Below are positions 47,379 to 59,845 of a stretch of 64,000 nt of DNA, one piece after another. The DNA lies in contig NW_026262582.1 in assembly GCF_021869535.1 (NCBI RefSeq), positions 57,424,851 to 57,488,850 on the forward strand. Direction: 5' to 3'. A program made the position numbers and the translations under genes. The stretch is from Mytilus californianus (Eukaryota > Mollusca > Bivalvia > Mytilida > Mytilidae). Positions within the stretch are counted from its first letter, which is position 1, and each line of letters starts with the position of its first letter. Under the pieces are notes generated by a model. That model did no database searches. It had not been told where the DNA came from and saw only the letters and a program-made list of their open reading frames with translations.

Positions 47379-47530
47379 AAATAAGATGTGTGATTGCCAA
47401 TGAGACAACTCTCCACCAAAGACCAAATGACATAGAAGCAAACAACTATAGGTCACCGTACTGCCTTCAATAATGACCAAAACACATACAGCATAGTAAT
47501 TTTAAGCTATGAAAGTCCCCAAAATGACTT
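47379..47530 (+). repeat. Interspersed repeat S (partial copy)
   Basis: 'ataagatgtgtgattgccaa' 'tgagacaactctccaccaaa' 'aggtcaccgtactgccttca'. A poly-G run lies upstream at 47142-47158. Confidence 0.82.
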
Positions 47531-47970
47531 ATTTACATTACTTGCACACATACTACTTTAAAACTAATATACAGGCATACAGATGATTATTATGGGCAAT
47601 AATTCGATAATGCAACAAAAAAGTGACATTAAAACAAAAGAATTATTCATTTTGTAAAATGCCTTACTTCTTTGTTCTTCTTGCCAGACATTTGAAATCA
47701 GGATATAATTTTGAATATATCCTCTTTCATTTTTATATTTATTATACAATGAGTAGTATATATCATTGACACCAAGATTACTTCATTTGTTCTGCCCTTA
47801 TTGAAATTAAAGAGAAATTATAATTTTTCTATAAAGTTATGTTGAGGTGTGTTCTAAATGCCAAAAATAACGAGAGCTTTGGATAATTATGAAAAATGAT
47901 ACTGTACACAATACATGAATTATATATATATATGCCTAAAAAGTGCACATAACAACACCAATATTAAATA

Positions 47971-48383
47971 TAGAGCTGCGCCATGAGTGCATGATTCGCC
48001 CGTCACTTTTTCAAAGAATAAAGTTCCATAACCCCTCAATGTCATATCAGAAATGTATTAAAAACTAAAGGGAGGTTTTTCAATAGATATATTTAAACTA
48101 GTCACCAAAGTTTCATGAAAACTGCATTTTTGAGTTATTGTCTGAAAACTGGAAAATCCCTCTCTTTAAATGAATAAAACCCCATAACTAGGAAACGTAA
48201 AATCTAAAATTTATAAAAATCAAAGGGGAGCTCACATCAATAGATATAAACAATTCACCAAAGTTTCTTGAAAACTGCTTACAGCGTTTTTGAGTTATTG
48301 TCCGACATGTTGACGAAGGACGGACAGACAGACGGATGGACAGAGGTATACCATAATACGTCCCGTAAATGGGCGTATAAAAA
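47971..48383 (-). mobile_element. Family C element, minus orientation
   Basis: On the minus strand it starts TTTTTATACGCCCATTTACG GGACGTATTATGG and ends GGGCGAATCATGCACTCATG GCGCAGCTC. ATACGCCC and GGGCG-AT are the inverted ends. A GTCCGTCTGTCTGTCCGTCC microsatellite (48318-48345 on plus) sits just inside the first end, as in 26967-27670. Confidence 0.82.
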
Positions 48384-48699
48384 GGAAACAGTAAATACAA
48401 GTATCAATAAATATTTCAGATAACAAATATCCTCCTTTCATCAGTATGATGTAAAATGAATCTTATCAATCTATTCTGATTAATATACTGAAACAGTCTT
48501 GAACAAAATACAAATTAAAAACAGAACCAAGCTTGTATAAATCTAAAATATATATACACTTGCACATTCTGTGCTGATTCATTTATGATTCAAAGAATAA
48601 ATCTTGCTTCTGTTTTAGCCTATTTTACAGCTGTTTGGACATTAGGGCTGTTTTTTTTTTGAGTAAATTAATTTTGTAAATAAACATCTTTAAAATAAA

Positions 48700-49026
48700 C
48701 AATAGGCTCTAAAGAGCCTGTGTTGCTCACCTGCATCTTCAACAATGGCTACTTTTTTGTAAAAATCATCATTGTAATGCCTAACAACTAACAAATCTTT
48801 CTTGTAAATCTTTTATTTCATAACAAACTTCCCAGGAGAAGGTAAAAAGCTACAAAAAGATGAACAATCATTTCTAAACATGTAATTAAACATAGTGCAA
48901 GTGATGCTAAATGATGAATAAATCTCTAATTATGCTTTAAATGTTCAAAACAAACAAGAAAAATGTATTTCTCAAAATCAATCAAATTGCTCCTAAACGA
49001 ACTTCAATGTCCAGGTGAGCAGAATT
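48700..49026 (+). mobile_element. Family A element, short internally deleted copy
   Basis: Hairpin start AGGCTCTAAAGAGCCT then TTGCTCACCT; end 'caatgtccaggtgagcagaa'. About 325 bp, so most of the body is gone. Confidence 0.7.
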
Positions 49027-49525
49027 TGGTGTTGCAACATGTGCGAATCATGAAAAGGCTAAAGTAAATGATAACATCAAAATTAATAACATTGATTAGA
49101 TGACCTAAGTGGGTTGTCGGTTGACATAGACTAAGTACAACTATATCATAAGCCTAGATAATAATATATGTTCTATTTGAAGTCGCAAAATACCTAAAAT
49201 GTGCACGGATGCACAATAGTAATGAGAAGAAGTTGACTCATTTCAATTATGAAAGGTTGCAAATTACAAAGTAACGAATAGTATGTGCCTAATCCTAATA
49301 TGTATAAATTGATATGAAAAGTATCTAGCAATACACAAATGTACTCTGTGGGGGACCACTAGATTTCTAATAATTCTACAGTTTTCTTGCGTGCCATGTT
49401 CCCTTGTTTTAGGGTAATCTAATCTAGGGGAGTGTAACATACCAAAATTAACCAAAAATGAAATGTAAATGAAATGTGTGGAAAGGAAAATAATTCTACT
49501 CAATGAATGTGACAGAACAATCATG
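49027..49525. other. Non-coding, no recognised element
   Basis: No supported frame or repeat; the minus frame at 49264-49524 has no splice or domain support. Confidence 0.5.
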
Positions 49526-51857
49526 AAAGGGAAATAACTTCAATAAGGAGTCGACTGACGATTTAAATCATGTTGACTTATTTGTAGATCTTGTCCTGCT
49601 AATCAGTTTTCAATTTTTTGAGTTTCTATCTATCTATTATAGTTTTTTAGGGTATGTGGCAAAAACGCAAAAAATTGTTAAAAATCATCATTTAAGAGCA
49701 ATAACTCCAATAAGGAGTTGTCTGACAATTTCAGCCATGTTAACTTATTTGTAGATCTTATATTGCTAATCATTTTTCATAAAAAAAAGTATTGCTAATC
49801 ATTTTTCATAACAAAAAGTTTCTTTGTAACTGTTATGATTTTTAAAATAATAGACAAAATTGAAAAAAATTGATAAAATTTGACATTTAAGGGCAATAAC
49901 TCATATAAGAAGTCGTCTGACAGTTTTGGTGTAAATGGACAGCAGGTAGATCTCAACATTCTCAACATTTCTGACCCTGTTAGATTTTCTCTTATCATAG
50001 CAGTTTTCAAGATAATATACAAAATATCTTCTATTTTTAGCCATGTCAGACATCTTGGTTTGGCAGGCGGGGGTCATCTGACACATTTTTTTTAACAATA
50101 TACCCCAATAATGATTGTGGCCAAGTTTGGTTAGATCTGGCCAAGTAGTTTCAGAGGATAAGATTTTTGTAAGACATAAGACAAACTAGAGGCTCCAAGG
50201 AGCCTGTTTCGCTCACCTGATATTTTTATTTACAATTGATGCATGAAATAATGCAACCGTTAAACATTTGCTTTAGTTTCAGAGATATAAGTCAAAAACT
50301 GCATTTTCCCCCTAAGTTCTATTTTTAGCCATGTCTAACATGTTGGTTGGCAGGCAGGGTCATCGGACACATTTTTAAACTAAATCCCTAGTGATGATTG
50401 TGGCCAAGTTTGGTTAAATTTGTCTCAGTTGTTTCAGAAGAGAAGATTTTTGTAAAAGATTACAAAAATTTACGAATAATTGTTAAAATTTGACTTTAAA
50501 GGGCAATAACTACTTTATTTGGTCAATTGACCATATTGGTCATGTTGACCTATTTGTAGATCTTACTTTGCTGAACATTATTGCTGTTTACAGTTTATCT
50601 CTATCTATAATAATATTCAAGATAATACCAAAAAACTGCTAAATTTCCTTAAAATTACTAATTCAGGGGCAGCAACCCAACAACAGCTTGTCTGATTCGT
50701 CTGAAAATTGTAGTACAGATAGATCTTAACCTGATGAACATTTTTACATAGTCAAATTTGCTCTAAATGCTTTAGTTTTAGAGATATAAGCCAAAAACTA
50801 CATTTTACACCTATGTACTATTTTAGCCATGTCGGTCATCTTGATTGGTGGGCGGGGTCATTGGACATATTTTTCAAACTAGATACCCTAGTGATGATTG
50901 TGGCCAAGTTTGGTTAAATTTGGCTGAGTAGTTTCAGAAGAGAAGATTTTTGTAAAAGATTACAAAAATTTACGAAAAATTGTTAAAAATTGACTATAAA
51001 GGGCAATAACTCCTTAAGGGATCAATTGACCATTTTGGTCATGTTGATTTATTTGTAGACCTTACTTTGCTGAACATTATTGCTGTTTACAGTTTATCTC
51101 TATCTATAATAATATTCAAGATAATAACCAAAAACTTCAAAATTTCCTTAAAACTACTAATTTAGTGGCAGCAACCCAGCAATGGGTTGTTCTATTCATC
51201 TGAAAATTTCAGGGCTGATAGATCTTGGCCAATTGAACAGTTTTACCCCGCGTCAGATTTGCTCTAAAAGCTTTAGTTTTTGAGATATAAGGCAAAACTG
51301 CATTTTACCCCTATGTTCTATTTTTAGCCATGGCGGCCATGTTTGTCGATGGATCAAAACTTCGGATATTTTTTAAATAGTTTACAACGACAGACGACGA
51401 CAGACGACGGACGCCAACTGATGGCATAAGCTCACATGGGGCCCTTTGGGCCCCGGTAAGTTAAAAACAAAAAATTGTTAAAAATCATCATTAATTTAAA
51501 TGGAAATAACTCCAATAAGGAGTCATCTGAAGATTTCGACCATGTTTTATTTATTTGAAGATCTTATCTTGCTGATGACTTTTCCTGAAAACAGTTTTTC
51601 TCTATCTATTATAGTTTTCATAATAATAAGCAAAAATGAAAAAATTTGGTAAAACTTGACATTTAAGGGCAATAACTCCTATAAATAGTCGTCTGACAAT
51701 TTTGACGTACATGGACAGCAGGTAGATCTCAACATTCTGAAATTTCTGCCCTTGTCAGATTTTCTCTATTTTTACTATTTGGCCCAATACTTTCAGAGGA
51801 GAAGATTTTTGTAAAAGTTAACGAAGATGTATGACAGACGCCAAGGTGAGCTAAAAA
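49526..51857 (+). mobile_element. Family A element, 5'-truncated, host of another A copy
   Basis: Body modules with 'gggcaataactcc' and 'ttatttgtagatctta' at 49526-50184 resume at 51469 and end with 'cgccaaggtgagctaaaaaa' at about 51857. A complete A copy (50185-51468) lies between. Confidence 0.7.
50185..51468 (+). mobile_element. Family A element, near-complete, nested in another A
   Basis: Starts CTAGAGGCTCCAAGGAGCCT then GCTCACCT, has two body modules, a 'cgacagacgacgacagacga' microsatellite, and ends with the stem GGGGCCCTTTGGGCCCC followed by GGTAAGTTAAAA, a one-base change from the usual GGTGAGC. Confidence 0.85.
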
Positions 51858-52124
51858 AAAAAGAGAGCTTAATTTGATGCATTATAATCTTTGATTAAAA
51901 GTCATTTAAAGTTATATAAGAAGATCTTAATTTGAACATCATAATTTTCAAGTTTTTATTCATGTCAAACAAATTTTTTTTTAAAAGGAACAATGTTGAA
52001 AGTTTTGTCAGAAATCAACTTTTTATGATCATGATGATTGAATCAATGTTTAAACTGAATGAAAATATATTATTAATATATTATTAATGTAACATAAATC
52101 AACGCTAACATGTTTAACCCCGCC
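51858..52124. other. Non-coding, no recognised element
   Basis: AT-rich linker with an 'aatatattattaatatatta' run. Confidence 0.55.
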
Positions 52125-52425
52125 ACATTCTGCAGGTATGTGCCTGTCCCAAGTCAAGAGCCTGTAATTCAGTGGTTGTCGTTTGTTTATGTGTTACATA
52201 TTTGTTTTTCGTTCATTTTTGTACATAAATTAGGCCGTTAGTTGTCTCGTTTGAATTGTTTTACATTGTCATTTCGGGGCCTTTTATAGCTGACTGTGCA
52301 GTATGGGCTTTGCTCATTGTTGAAGGCCGTACAGTGACCTATAGTTGTTAATTTCTGTGTCATTTGGTCTCTTGTGGAGAGTTGTCTCATTGGCAATCAT
52401 ACCACATCTTCTTTTTTATATTTTA
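52125..52425 (-). repeat. Interspersed repeat S, near full length
   Basis: On the plus strand: 'tgtgcctgtcccaagtcaag', 'aattcagtggttgtcgtttg', 'aaattaggccgttagttgtc', 'gccttttatagctgactgtg', 'aaggccgtacagtgacctat', 'gttgtctcattggcaatcat' and 'accacatcttcttttttata'. About 300 bp, the best template here for the dozen shorter S copies. No open frame; SINE versus MITE is unresolved. Confidence 0.85.
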
Positions 52426-52534
52426 TTAATGTTTGCATCACTGTTTACATTCAACCGATTGAAAATATATTATCAATATTGAATAAATATAACATCACAT
52501 GCAGTTTTGAGTATATAAAAAATGTATTTTCCTC

Positions 52535-52685
52535 TATTTAATAGATTTTTTTTTTACTCAGGTAAATTAATCAATGAGTGATAGATTTCTCTGAGAAGAA
52601 ATTTAAAGGTCCCAGTGAAAAAACTACATGGAGAACAATAGCTATTGTATTTATTCAATAGGACAGGTGAACATACAAAAGTTTA
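52535..52685. repeat. Dispersed repeat, paralogous to 45840-45995
   Basis: Same phrases in the same order as at 45840-45995. It ends exactly where the inverted repeat arm at 52680 begins. Confidence 0.85.
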
Positions 52686-54970
52686 CAGCCGATTTCAACG
52701 AGTGTGTAGCTAAAGGTAGAATCTTTGGTTAGCTTCCTTGCTAGCTCAACCATGAAATCATTATTAGGTAAGGCACATCCAGCCTTTGGGTTGAGTCAAT
52801 AGTTAAGCAGAGAACCAATCAGAATTAAGTGACAGAATATAAACATTGTAAATCTAGTTTTACAAGTCAGTTTAAAAATAAGTTTTCAATCTAAATTTAA
52901 AATTTAGTGATAATTATAAGCTCATTCACAAGCATGCATGTTGTAGGTGTGTTTGATTTGCCAAAATGATGAAAAGTTAACTGAAAGCTGAAATTCCTTA
53001 TTTTTTTTCTTCTTTGTCAGACATTACAAATAATAATATATTTAACTTGTCTCTTGAATTTGTTACATTAAGTTAATAAAATGTAGTTGGATATGATTGA
53101 CAAGTGCTGACCGTATTCACTTTTACACATACACATATGTTTAAAATACACCCGGACAGGTAAAAAAGATTGGAAGGTGTCCAAAAGTACATATGACCTG
53201 ATCATTCAATCTAGGTCAGATTAAAACTGAAGTAGAGACATAAAAATTATTCTTCATGGCTGCATTATTTATCTAAAACTAATAAGTAATGTAATGTTAA
53301 CGGACCAAGTGGGTGTTCATAAACTCTGCAATATTTTCAATTCCAGACTGCAGTTGTTTGCTGGTTTTTTTTTTCGTTGCATTTTTAACTAAATAAAAGG
53401 TCCACAAATGCAACCGTTCATGATATTAAGTAGTATGATATTTTTATCTTTTCTGTGTGAATATAAAAGATTTAAGTTCTGAAAACTATGCATATATATG
53501 AAAAAAAGACACCATAACAATGTTTTTTTGCGTGCACCTAAAGACACTAATTACCGTAACTAAACTGCCTATTCACGGCGTAAATATTTAAAAAAAAAAA
53601 AACGTTACTCCGCTTCTAATTTATTGTAATAAAAAATTTTTTCAATCAAAGTCTTAGAAATGAAATTTTATTTGCAAAGTAGTCTAGGTAAACCTTTGTA
53701 TGAAACATAAATTCAAGAACCTTAGTGAGCGCGCTCACATACCCCACGTCCCCACATTGTCACTGGAGAAATAAAATAACTGTAAGAAAAAAAAATTGTA
53801 TAAGAAAAAAAAATTGAATCATAATTTCCTGTTGATATGCACATCTACCTAGTATGTCCTTATTAGCTACAAAGTTTCATGAAATTCTGTTGTGTGGTTT
53901 CAGAGGAGTTGCGATGACAAACTGTTGCAGAGGTATATTGAAGCAAATAAGTTCAAAGGGGCGTAACTCCTAGAAAAAAAATTGAATCGTAATTTCCTGT
54001 CGATATGCACATCTACGTAGTATGTCCTTATTATCTGAAAAGGTTTCATGAAATTCTATTGTGTGGTTTGAGAGGAGTTGCGATGACAAAAGGTTGCAGT
54101 AGTATATTGGGCAAAAAAGTTCAAAGGGGCGTAACTCCTGGAAAAAAAAATTGAATCGTAATTTCCTGTCGATATGCACATCTACGTAGTATGTCCTTAT
54201 TATCTACAAAGTTTCATGAAATTTTGTTGTGTGGTTTCAGAGGAGTTGAGATGACAAACTGTTGCAGTAGTACATTAAGGTAAATAAGTTCAAAGGGGTG
54301 TAACTCCTAGAAAAAAAATTGAATCATAATTTCCTGTCGATATGCACATCTACCTAGTATGTCCTTATTATCTACAAAGTTTCATGAAATTCTGTTGTGT
54401 GGTTTCAGAGGAGTTGCGATGACAAACTGTTGCAGAGGTATATTGAAGCAAATAAGTTAAAAGGGGCGTAACTCCTAGAAACAAAATTGAATCGTAATTT
54501 CCTGTCGATATGCACATCTACATAGTATGTCCTTATTATCTGAAAAGGTTTCATGAAATTCTATTGTGTGGTTTGAGAGGAGTTGCGATGACAAAAGGTT
54601 GCAGTAGTATATTGGGCAAATAAGTTCAAAGGGGCGCAACTCCTGAAAAAAAATTGAATCGTAATTTCCTGTCGATATGCACATCTACGTAGTATGTCCT
54701 TATTATCTACAAAGTTTCATGAAATTTTGTTGTGTGGTTTCAGAGGAGTTGAGATGACAAACTGTTGCAGTAGTACATTAAAGTAAATAAGTTCAAAGGG
54801 GCGTAACTCCTAGAAAAAAAAATAGATCATAATTTCCTGTCGATATATGCACTACTACATAGTATGTCCTTATTATCTATAAAGGTTTCGTGAAATTCTG
54901 TTGTGTGGTTTGAGAGGAGTTGCGATGACAAGAAACAGGACTGACGGACTGACGGACGGACGGACGGACG

Positions 54971-55024
<54 letters not shown>

Positions 55025-55184
55025 TATAAACAGGCCATTGATATAAATGTTTTCATTGGATGATAAAATGGTGCTTTGCTCCTCCCAATCTTAAGGTAAT
55101 AATCATTTCATGGTTGAGCTAGCAAGGAAGCTAACCAAAGATTCTACCTTTAGCTGCACACTCGTTGGAATCGGCTGTAAATAC
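52680..55184. mobile_element. Element with about 95-bp inverted terminal arms, hosting a family T element
   Basis: The left arm 52680-52775 (TTTACAGCCGATTTCAACGA, 'gctaaaggtagaatctttgg', 'ttgctagctcaaccatgaaa') is found inverted at 55088-55184 with only a few changes. The 2.3-kb interior has no transposase frame and includes the T element at 53725-55022. The high identity suggests a fairly recent fold-back or DNA-transposon copy. Confidence 0.75.
53725..55022 (+). mobile_element. Family T element: pearl-like, about 170-bp tandem core and (ACGG)n
   Basis: Starts 'gagcgcgctcacatacccca', then about seven tandem copies of a roughly 170-bp unit ('ggggcgtaactcctagaaaa', 'cctgtcgatatgcacatcta', 'gtatgtccttattatctaca', 'gtgtggtttcagaggagttg'). 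These are organised as a three-unit block used twice. An ACGG microsatellite (54937-54978) precedes the terminal hairpin CCGCAACTCGTTGCGTGGGG and TATAAT. A 160-170-bp tandem core with an ACGG microsatellite is the layout described for bivalve pearl elements. Confidence 0.82.
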
Positions 55185-55715
55185 CTGGTCAAAATAGAGA
55201 TGGCACTGTGGAAAACTTTCATTGGGTTCGCAATAATGAATAAAAAAATTAAAATTCATCTTTGATCTGCGAACCAGACCTCAGAAATTGGATTTAGGTC
55301 ATTTTATTCAGTTAATACAGTTTACTAAGTACTGTGATAAATTGACTGTCTTATATTTGGAGTATGTAACATTTACCCTTCTTGTCAACAGAAATAGTAA
55401 TATATATACATTTTAAAATCTCATACAAATTTGAAAAGTAATTTTACTGATCTATATCTTAAATTTTAAATGGTATTTTTGTAGAATATCCTGTAATGAA
55501 ACAGTTGAGCTTGTCAACTGGTATGCAGAGGGTATAGCCATATTAAATGCATGTGACATTTTGTGGTCAAATCAGTCAGTTATATGTATGTACTTGACTG
55601 ATTTTTGTATTTTGCCGACAGAAAATTGCTACCTATTTAGTTTTTGTAAGGTGTACTACCAAAAAGGAAGTGATTTTATATGAATTTGGTTAAACATGTT
55701 AAATATACTTTAATA
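55185..55715. other. Non-coding, no recognised element
   Basis: No supported frame or repeat. Confidence 0.5.
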
Positions 55716-55836
55716 CCATGAATTTACATATAATTATATAGAATTGTTTGCCTTATAACATGTTCTCATTGCAATTATCTAGGTGATTAAAACTACATCT
55801 ATGAGATGTACTCACCTACATCATATTTTACGTATA

Positions 55837-55934
55837 GGTTAGACAATACTTGGTCATGATTTATGAAGATTTAAAGCCCTAGGCGTAGCCGAGGGTTTTA
55901 AATCTTCATAAAACATGACCAAGTATTGTCTGAC
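55837..55934. repeat. 98-bp palindrome (about 40-bp stem)
   Basis: GGTTAGACAATACTTGGTCA is answered by TGACCAAGTATTGTCTGACC, and inside it TTTATGAAGATTTAAA by TTTAAATCTTCATAAA. The loop CCCTAGGCGTAGCCGAGGG is itself a small hairpin. Only one mismatch appears in the outer 20 pairs. Confidence 0.93.
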
Positions 55935-56685
55935 CAATTTAGAACATATTTACACTTTCGAGTGACCTCAAAAAATTATCCTTTCCCATTGTTATATTCA
56001 AACCTAAAGAAGAATTCACTTTTTATAATGAAGTGAATGTATAACATAGGTAATGATCATTTCAATGGATGGAATGAAATAGCACTGACATAGTTTGTGA
56101 AAAGGATAAATTGTTCAAACATTTGAGTTTTTCTTCTGCTTCAGGTAAAAATTTAATACTTATATACCTTAAATTTCTTGATTTTAATTAGCAAAAAATT
56201 TTATATAAATCCACTTTCTGAAATTTGTATATTTTTTTATAATTATAAAACTCACTCTATAAATATTTGAATAAAGACCATTCAACATCAGATGCTTACT
56301 TTTTATTGATGAATGTACATGTATTGTGGGTTTTTTTTCTCGAAATAAATCCTTTGCTTTAGACAGTGTTTTCTTGAAGAAAAAAAATAATTGACTTGTA
56401 TGTCTTGTATAAAAGATAATTTTACCAACATCTTTGCCCCCATTTCATTTTTTGTTTGTTATATATATATACCATCATTATCATACTCTTACATATACAA
56501 AGATTTGCCATGTTCAAAATTTTTTTTATAATTCTTTTCTCTTTTATCTTTAATCAGAAGGCTATTTTCCCAAGGAAATTGCCTCAGGGGATTGTACATT
56601 TCGTCATAACATGTTCCCATCGCAATTATATACTTACCACTATCAACAGTGGTTTGATTCCGCGATTGTACTTTATCTGGAGGAA

Positions 56686-56735
56686 GAAAATCCCCAGTGA
56701 TTTTTATCCACCAACAAAAAATCACTAGGGTTTTC
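56686..56735. repeat. 20-bp stem palindrome
   Basis: GAAAATCCCCAGTGATTTTT pairs with AAAAATCACTAGGGTTTTC, with a 10-base spacer. Confidence 0.88.
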
Positions 56736-56867
56736 TATCCAGGTCCAGTTTAAAACATCCACCAGTAATTATAAGGTTCTAGAAAGGTTTTTTGAAGGGG
56801 AAATATATATAAAATGTGGCTTAATAGTTTTTAGTGTATTTGAAAATTGCATAGTTGATTTATGTAA

Positions 56868-58087
56868 CTAGAGGCTCTAAAGAGCCTGTGTCGCTCACCT
56901 TGGTCTATGTGCATATTAAACAAAGGACACAGATGGATTCATGACAAAATTGTGTTTTGGTGATGGTGATGTGTTTACTATTATCTTTATTTATAATGAA
57001 CTTGGCCCAGTAGTTACAGTGGAAAATATTTTGTAAAAATTGTAAAAAATTTACAAAATTCATGAAAATTGTAAAAAAGGGCAATAACTCCTTAAGGGGT
57101 CAATTGACAATTTTGATCATGTTGACTTATTTGTAGATCTTACTTTGCTGTACATTATTTCTGTTTACAGTTTATCTCTATCTATAATAATATTCAAGAT
57201 AATAACCAAAAGCTGCAAAATTTTCTTAAAATTACCAATTCAGGGGCAGCAACCCAACAACGTGTTGCCTGATTGGTCTGAAAATTTCAGGGCAGGTAGA
57301 TCTTGACCTAATGAACAATTTTTTTCCCGTCAGATTTGCTCTAAATGCTTTGGTTTCAGAGATATGAGCCAAAAACTGCATTTTACCCTATGTACTATTT
57401 TTTAGACATGTCGGCCATCTTGGTTCGCGGGCAGGGTCATCGGACACATTTTTTAAACTAGATACCCTAATGATGATTGTGGACAAGTTTGGTTAAATTT
57501 GTCTGAGTAGTTTCAGAGGAGAAGATTTTTGTAAAAGATTACAAAAATTTACGAAAAATGGTTAAAAATTGACTATAAAGGGCAATAACTCCTTAAGGGG
57601 TCAACTGACCATTTTGGTCAAGTTGACCTATTTGTAGATCTTACTTTGCTGAACATTATTGCTGTTTACAGTTTATCTCTATCTATAATAATATTCAAGA
57701 TAATAACCAAAAACGGCAAAATTCCTTAAAATTACCAATTCAGGGGCAGCAACCCAACAACGGGTTGTCCGATTCATCTGAAAATTTCAGGGCAGATAGA
57801 TCTTGACCTGATAAACAATTTAATCCATGTCAGATTTGCTCTAAATGCTTTGGTTTCAGAGATATAAGCCAAAATCTACATTTTACCCCTATGTTCTATT
57901 TTTAGCCATGGCGACCATCTTGGTTGGTTGGGTCATCGGACACATTTTTTAAACTAGATACCCCAATAATGATTGTGGCCAAGTTTGGTTTAATTTGGCC
58001 AAGTAGTTTCAGAGGAGAAGATTTTTGTAAAAGTTAACGACGACGCCAAGTGATGAGAAAAGCCCTTTGGGCCAGGTGAGCTAAAAA
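56868..58087 (+). mobile_element. Family A element, near-complete
   Basis: Starts CTAGAGGCTCTAAAGAGCCT and ends CCCTTTGGGCCAGGTGAGCT AAAAA. Two body modules as in 36208-37508, to which it is nearly identical over long stretches, but with a shorter GACGACG microsatellite and a small deletion near the 3' hairpin. Confidence 0.88.
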
Positions 58088-58089
58088 GT

Positions 58090-59165
58090 GGAGAGTTTTC
58101 ATCCAAGGAATGTTCACACTAGTGTTTTCGAACCAGGAATGATTACACTAGTGATTTTGTACCGGAATGATTGTGTAGGATTGAATAATGTCCACCGGAC
58201 ATTATTTCATAGTAAATACTGTCCATGGACAATATTTATTTATTTAAATGTGTCCCGGACACTATTTCCTATGAAAATATGTCCTCAGGTATGAAAAAGT
58301 GTCCATGAACATGGACATTATTTAATACTATAATTATGTCCAGGTGGACATTTTTTCACAGGACATTATGTCCGCCAGAACATTTTTTGATATGATTAAA
58401 GTATTAAATGATATCCATTGCCTTGTTATTACTGGACGTATTTTAACCTATAATTGCTAACTTTTATACATTGTTACTTTGACAGAGAGTTGTTTCATTG
58501 GCACTCGTACCATCCTTATCTTCTTATTTTTATTTTTTAATATATATACATGTATAATGATTTAAATTCAAACAAGTAACAGATGTTGTTCAGTATTATT
58601 TTCCTTGGAGGACACAATTCAATAAAAGTTACTACGAAAAATTGTCCTGTAGGTGGACCATATTTCATGGCAATGGACAAAATTTAATACCAAAATTCTT
58701 TTTTTCTTTTGCCTTGCATTTCTTCTCATAATAAATATAGTAAAGTTCTTCACATTTGATTTTATACTTTACACACTTCCTTCTTATTGTTCTTCTTTCA
58801 TTGTCATTTATAGCATAAGCTGGGTATTTCTTAGAACTTAAATGTCTCTATATTCACTTCCATCCCTTATTTGTTTGTTTACATTTGTATATTAATCAAT
58901 TTCTAATCAATCGTTCAGATTTTATTAAAATTCAAGTACTATAAAACTTTTTAATGACCTTTGTATTACTTCCCTTGGAGGACACATTTTAATAGCAACT
59001 ACTATGAAAACTTGTCCTGTGGGTGGACACAGTTTCATAACTTTTGCAGTAAAAATCTGTCCACTTGAGGGACAATATTTCATGGCAATGGACATTATTT
59101 AATACCAAAATTCTATGAAAAACTGTCCAGGTGGACACTTTTATACAGGACACTTCTAGTATTAT
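58090..59165. mobile_element. Palindrome-word element built on 'TGTCC/GGACA'
   Basis: Clusters at 58180-58390 and 58590-59160 repeat words such as TGTCCACCGGACATTATTTC, 'gtccaggtggacattttttc' and 'acaggacattatgtccgcca'. The plan is the same as family O at 29283-30540 with different core words. An S fragment (reverse) lies at 58435-58535. No coding frame. Confidence 0.55.
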
Positions 59166-59845
59166 GTATTACAATTGCACTAGTTATTTTATACCCGGCG
59201 GGATTAATTACAATAGTGCTTTAGATCCATTCATTGATGAAGTGATTAGTACTTCTTTGGAACACACGATAACACAATAATGCTTATTAACGAATGAGTT
59301 TTAAATAATTTTTCTATGCAAATCTATAAAATCATATGCTTTTAAATTGTCACTAATTGTAATATTTATATTTATTGAATTGCTGAAGTTTTTCTATGTA
59401 TTTAATTACTTTTCGGTCGACTTGAATATTAAATCATATCTTCTATGTCAATATCAAAAGATGCTTCTGTTATTGAAACTTTATGTAAGAACAAATCTGC
59501 TCTTTAAATTTGGTTTGTATCAAGTTCAATGTCCTGATCATTGATAGAGTATTCTGAGTTATAAAAATATCCTCCTCATCATCATCAATATTATTTACTA
59601 GACTGACTCAGATTAATTAAACTGGTTCCTTGAAAATCATTTTAATTTTAACCCATTTATTTATGTAAACAATAAACCGATCTCATATATATCTATATAT
59701 CACACTAATTACATCCAATATTCTCTAGTGAAAAACCGTTACCCGGAATAAATACACCACCTCTAGAATAAATTCAATTTTTGTTCACACAATTGTAAAT
59801 ATTCAATTAAACAACAAATTAAAACTGAAGTTACTGTATGCATGT
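59166..59845. other. Non-coding, no recognised element
   Basis: AT-rich, no supported frame. Confidence 0.5.
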
